A stretch of DNA of 8,693 nt from JBBDWZ01 sp050732575 (GTDB lineage: Bacteria; Gemmatimonadota; Gemmatimonadetes; Longimicrobiales; RSA9). Where the stretch lies: positions 1 to 8,693 of the forward strand of contig JBOHRF010000220.1 of the NCBI GenBank assembly GCA_050732575.1. Direction: 5' to 3'. How positions within the stretch are numbered: position 1 is the stretch's first letter; each line of letters starts with the position of its first letter. Positions 6,354-8,693 of this stretch are shown in pieces. Below the pieces are notes generated by a model that was not told the DNA's origin, made no database searches, and saw only the letters and a list, made by a program, of their open reading frames with translations. Position numbers and translations under genes: made by a program.

Positions 6354-6959
6354 TCAACGTGCCAGGGCGCGGATCATTTCGTCGAAGGTCTCCACGCGCA
6401 CTCGCAGCACCATGGCAATATAGCGGTCCCAATCCCAGGCCGGATTCGGGCAGTTGCCATGATCCGAGTTGGGCTGCTCTTCAATGTGGCCGCGTATGCC
6501 GGGCGCGTGAGGCGTCGTATTGTGAACGATTGGAATGTGATATTGGCGGCACAACCATGCGACCAGCCGCGCAGAGGCGTCGTACTGCGCGTCGGTGGGC
6601 GTCAGGTGAGCCTCGCTGTTCCACTGGTTGACATGCTCGATGCCTATGCTGTCGCGATTGGTTGCCGAAGCAATGTTGTCGACGTGGTTGGCAATGTGCG
6701 CATCGCGGACAAACTGGGTGACGTGTCCTTGCCGATTCACGATGTAGTGCGCGCTGGCCGGGCCATTCCGAAACGTATTGATGGCCGGCCCTTCGTTCTG
6801 CGCGGGTCCACCGGTGATGTGAATGACAATGTACCGGATTTGTCGGGGCGCGAGCGGGATTCGGAAATTCTTCGCAAATGCCCGAAACATCGTGCCCGGA
6901 TAGTCGATATCGGCGAGGTCGACACGCTGGTGGCGTCGCCAGCGTTGCGGATCCACCAT
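6354..6959 (-). CDS. N-acetylmuramoyl-L-alanine amidase (Amidase_2/PGRP fold), no signal peptide
   Basis: This zinc amidase should cut the bond between N-acetylmuramic acid and L-alanine of the stem peptide. In the 201-residue product the Amidase_2 landmarks are clear. RYIVIHITGG contains the first zinc ligand, His47. SAHYIVNRQGHVTQFVRDAH spans 69-88, and SIGIEHVN places the catalytic-type Glu108 next to His109. IRGH gives His157, and NCPNPAWDWDRYI gives Cys170 as the third ligand, as in T7 lysozyme-type members rather than the Asp of AmpD. The N-terminus is charged with no hydrophobic segment, so export by the Sec pathway is not apparent. The ATG at 6959 has GGAG 5 bases upstream. It is the first gene of the set running to 3950. 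It could serve cell-wall recycling in the cytoplasm like AmpD, be an endolysin-like lytic enzyme, or be exported by an unseen route. Family identity is firm; location is uncertain. Confidence 0.93.
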   Translation of the reverse strand: MVDPQRWRRHQRVDLADIDYPGTMFRAFAKNFRIPLAPRQIRYIVIHITGGPAQNEGPAINTFRNGPASAHYIVNRQGHVTQFVRDAHIANHVDNIASATNRDSIGIEHVNQWNSEAHLTPTDAQYDASARLVAWLCRQYHIPIVHNTTPHAPGIRGHIEEQPNSDHGNCPNPAWDWDRYIAMVLRVRVETFDEMIRALAR

Positions 6960-7081
6960 GATAGCTCCGCTGGATTGGAAGGCATGGGACAGTCAGCTAG
7001 CGTGCCAGCGTCAGAGCGCGAGCTGAGGCGCTTCCTTGATCAAAGTACCACGTCGGCCGGCGCCCGTGCAAAGGACCGCTG

Positions 7082-7494
7082 GAACCGGTGGCGCCGGAGT
7101 TCAACTTCGGCTTTTCGGGCGTGTTGCGTGTTACCAGCGCCAACAAACGCCGGGCCAGGCTCGTTCCGGCAGGCCATCGAAGACGCGAACGCCGACCCGT
7201 CCATCCGGCGCGTGGTCTTTGTGGCGGGCATTGAGTATGAAGAAGACAATGACTTTGCCGGCGGCGGCGACATCATTGCAACACTGACCAACATCAAGAT
7301 TAAAGGCAATGGATGAAAACAGCGGCGGTGACCTGAACGGAACCGTGGTCCTGGCGACATCCTCCAATAACACGGGCGCTGGTATTCGCGCAGATCAGGG
7401 CGGCACCGGCACAGGCACATGGCAGATAACCGCATTGACCTTACAACGCTGCCTCCGGCCAGCAAAGCCGCGCAGCCGCCGCCCTTTACGATGA
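7082..7494 (+). pseudogene. broken CSLREA-like / right-handed beta-helix surface protein fragment
   Basis: Three plus-strand frames in succession read as one protein. From 7082 the frame gives EFNFGFSGVLRVTSAN. A single extra base in the run at 7142-7147 moves it to NAGPGSFRQAIEDANADPSI with RRVVFVAGI, a close match to the GPGSLRQAIxDANA motif that opens CSLREA-type beta-helix proteins. That frame stops at 7314-7316, but near 7307-7312 another one-base shift continues it as DENSGGDLNGTVVLATSSNN and TGAGIRADQGGTGTGTWQIT, ending at 7494. No start codon with a ribosome binding site precedes it, and no signal peptide is visible. Intact relatives are several hundred residues long, so the middle and C-terminus are missing. 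Sequencing error in a real gene is possible, but the lack of any continuation downstream favours decay. The motif assignment is fairly sure; the joined reading is inferred. Confidence 0.5.
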
Positions 7495-7883
7495 GCCATC
7501 GCCCTTGCATCTCGCCCGTCGCGAACAACCTTCCCGTGGCCAGGCCAACGGACAGGCGTGCAGGGGGCCGCCGTGTCAGGCTCCAGCCGGATCTGAGCAT
7601 GTATGGGCGCTGAAGCGCCAAGCGCGAGCGAAGCGGGATCAGAACAAGCAACGGATTCTTCACTGCGCCTCCAGGGGGCAGGACTTACACAGGCTCTGGC
7701 GCGCTGGTGCTCGCCCATTCTGGTGGCTGCGGGTCGATCGGTCAGCAGCCGCGGGTCAACCGGGCGTGGGGCAGGCGCGGCCCCGTCCGAAGCTGGTTTT
7801 CAGGCCAGGAATGGCGGGTTGGAAAGGCCGATCCAGATTGGGTCGTTACAGACGGGCAGGTCCCCTCTGGGTTTCAACCCTTG
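7495..7883. other. gene-poor stretch with only fragmentary frames
   Basis: Short open frames exist on both strands, the longest plus-strand one at 7505-7900. None has a ribosome binding site, a recognisable domain or consistent codon use. Some plus-strand stretches, such as ADPDWVVTDGQVPSGFQPLL near 7830-7890, look protein-like but match nothing I recognise. It may be the decayed remainder of the beta-helix gene. A perfect 6-base inverted repeat with a 2-base gap sits at 7606-7619 (GGCGCT/AGCGCC) without a U tract. Confidence 0.4.
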
Positions 7884-7912
7884 TTGCCGGGTTTAACTGA
7901 GGCCACTTTAGT
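7884..7912 (+). promoter_or_regulatory. candidate sigma-70-type promoter for the DUF1592 cytochrome gene
   Basis: TTGCCG (7884-7889) and TTTAGT (7907-7912) are separated by 17 bases, each matching four of six consensus positions. The -10 element ends 42 bases before the ATG at 7955. Position and spacing are good; the match is only moderate. Confidence 0.35.
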
Positions 7913-7954
7913 GCTCTAGCTGGCGCGTAGACTGCCTCGACGGGAGGCCTGGGA

Positions 7955-8693
7955 ATGAAGTCACTCGCTACCGCAGTGGTGGTATCGGGCATCACCCTCG
8001 TGGTAGCGGGCTCCGCTACCCACTTCGGTCTCGCACAGCCGGAGGCCGGGCCGGTCACGGCGCTCACACTCATCGAATTACCTGCTGCAGCAAGCATTCA
8101 CACAGCACAGCCACTCATTCCTCCATCGACCATTTCACCCGCAGCATTGACGGGCGTAGTCCGCCGGGTTTGTGGCATGTGTCACAACGACCAGTTGCTG
8201 ACGGGTAATCTTTCCCTCGAGAAGTTCGATGTAGCCCGAGCCGCCGCCAAACCCGAAATCACCGAGAAGATGATCGCCAAGCTGCGCGCGGGCATGATGC
8301 CGCCACCGGGCATTCCGCGGCCCCAGGGTGACACCATGAAAGTTCTGGTGGAGACACTGGAACAGATTGTCGATGCTGCGGCGGCGGTGAATCCGGAACC
8401 GGGCGCTCGCACGTTCCAACGTTTGAACCGGGCCGAATACGAGCGGTCGATCCGTGACCTGCTGACGCTCCAGGTCGACGCGGGCGCCTGGCTGCCACTG
8501 GATACCAAGAGCGCGAATTTCGACAATATCGCGGACGTGCAGATGCCATCTGCGACCTTGCTCGATGCCTACCTGGATGCAGCCAGCGAAATCAGTCGCC
8601 TGGCCGTGGGTGATCCGCAGGCCAGCACTGCTTCCACAACGTACAAGATCGCGCGCCTCGCCTCACAGTGGTCGCACGTGGTGGGCGCACCGG
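7955..8693 (+). CDS. DUF1592-family planctomycete-type c-type cytochrome, C-terminus cut by window edge
   Basis: The 246 visible residues begin with a signal peptide (about 1-28, SLATAVVVSGITLVVAG core, likely cut after LAQ). A Pro/Ala/Thr-rich linker follows to about 65. A PSD1-type cytochrome c segment comes next, with the heme-binding CGMCH at 73-77 and a probable distal Met in LRAGMMPPPGIPRP (110-123). The DUF1587 domain begins at about 152: TFQRLNRAEYERSIRDLLTL, WLPLDTKSANFDNIADVQMP, LLDAYLDAASEISRLAVG. Full-length relatives run through DUF1592, DUF1588 and DUF1585 to roughly 700-900 residues, so most of the protein lies beyond the window. It should be an exported periplasmic heme protein; the reaction is not established for this family. 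In Acidobacteriota and Planctomycetota the next gene is often a DUF1552 protein. GGAGG at 7943-7947 lies 7 bases before the ATG. It is divergent from the amidase operon. Confidence 0.92.
   Translation, partial: MKSLATAVVVSGITLVVAGSATHFGLAQPEAGPVTALTLIELPAAASIHTAQPLIPPSTISPAALTGVVRRVCGMCHNDQLLTGNLSLEKFDVARAAAKPEITEKMIAKLRAGMMPPPGIPRPQGDTMKVLVETLEQIVDAAAAVNPEPGARTFQRLNRAEYERSIRDLLTLQVDAGAWLPLDTKSANFDNIADVQMPSATLLDAYLDAASEISRLAVGDPQASTASTTYKIARLASQWSHVVGAP

Noticed and set aside
6312..7316. A 334-codon plus-strand frame
   Set aside because: Its first two-thirds are the antisense of the amidase gene. Only the tail after about 7146 carries real beta-helix sequence, so it is not one gene.
7606..7619. 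GGCGCT/AGCGCC inverted repeat as a terminator or operator
   Set aside because: The stem is only six pairs with a two-base loop and no following T run, and no active gene ends nearby.
7040..7663. A 207-codon minus-strand frame upstream of the amidase
   Set aside because: It is antisense to the recognised beta-helix motif, has no ribosome binding site and no family resemblance.
1..8693. CRISPR arrays, insertion sequences, tRNA or rRNA genes
   Set aside because: No regularly spaced repeats, transposase-like frames, terminal inverted repeats or conserved RNA sequences were seen on either strand.

Overview
The window is GC-rich bacterial chromosomal DNA, most likely from Acidobacteriota (a Vicinamibacteria-like lineage) or possibly Gemmatimonadota. 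The reasons are an ADOP-type MacB/FtsX permease (acidobacterial duplicated orphan permease), a heme-binding DUF1587/DUF1592 planctomycete-type cytochrome, and a relic of a CSLREA-like beta-helix protein. This combination is typical of soil Acidobacteriota. The assignment is an inference from gene content; no rRNA or tRNA gene is present.

Almost everything left of position 7000 lies on the minus strand, so read it right to left. Positions 6959 to 3950 form a tight five-gene set. It encodes a leaderless peptidoglycan amidase (Amidase_2), a membrane-anchored TPR-like protein, a small membrane protein with a SHOCT-like tail, a half-size DUF350 membrane protein, and a secreted lytic transglycosylase. 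The transglycosylase appears to start at a CTG codon overlapping the DUF350 stop. Two enzymes that cut different bonds of peptidoglycan bracket three membrane proteins, so the set looks like an envelope maintenance or stress module. I do not recognise it as a named system.

Positions 3953 to 3657 hold a doubtful small reading frame, possibly frameshifted. It is followed by a two-gene unit: a YwqG-like DUF1963 protein (3656-2793) and a membrane bacterial-PH-domain protein with a C-terminal zinc ribbon (2779-2171). After a 138-base gap with a weak promoter candidate comes the ADOP permease (start 2032), which runs off the left edge.

Right of the amidase the plus strand carries a broken beta-helix gene (about 7082-7494) with two frame changes, then about 460 bases of apparently non-coding DNA. 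A complete 5' end of a DUF1592-family c-type cytochrome gene follows (7955 onward), preceded by a good ribosome binding site and a plausible promoter; it runs off the right edge. No CRISPR array, insertion sequence, attachment site, RNA gene or convincing rho-independent terminator was found.
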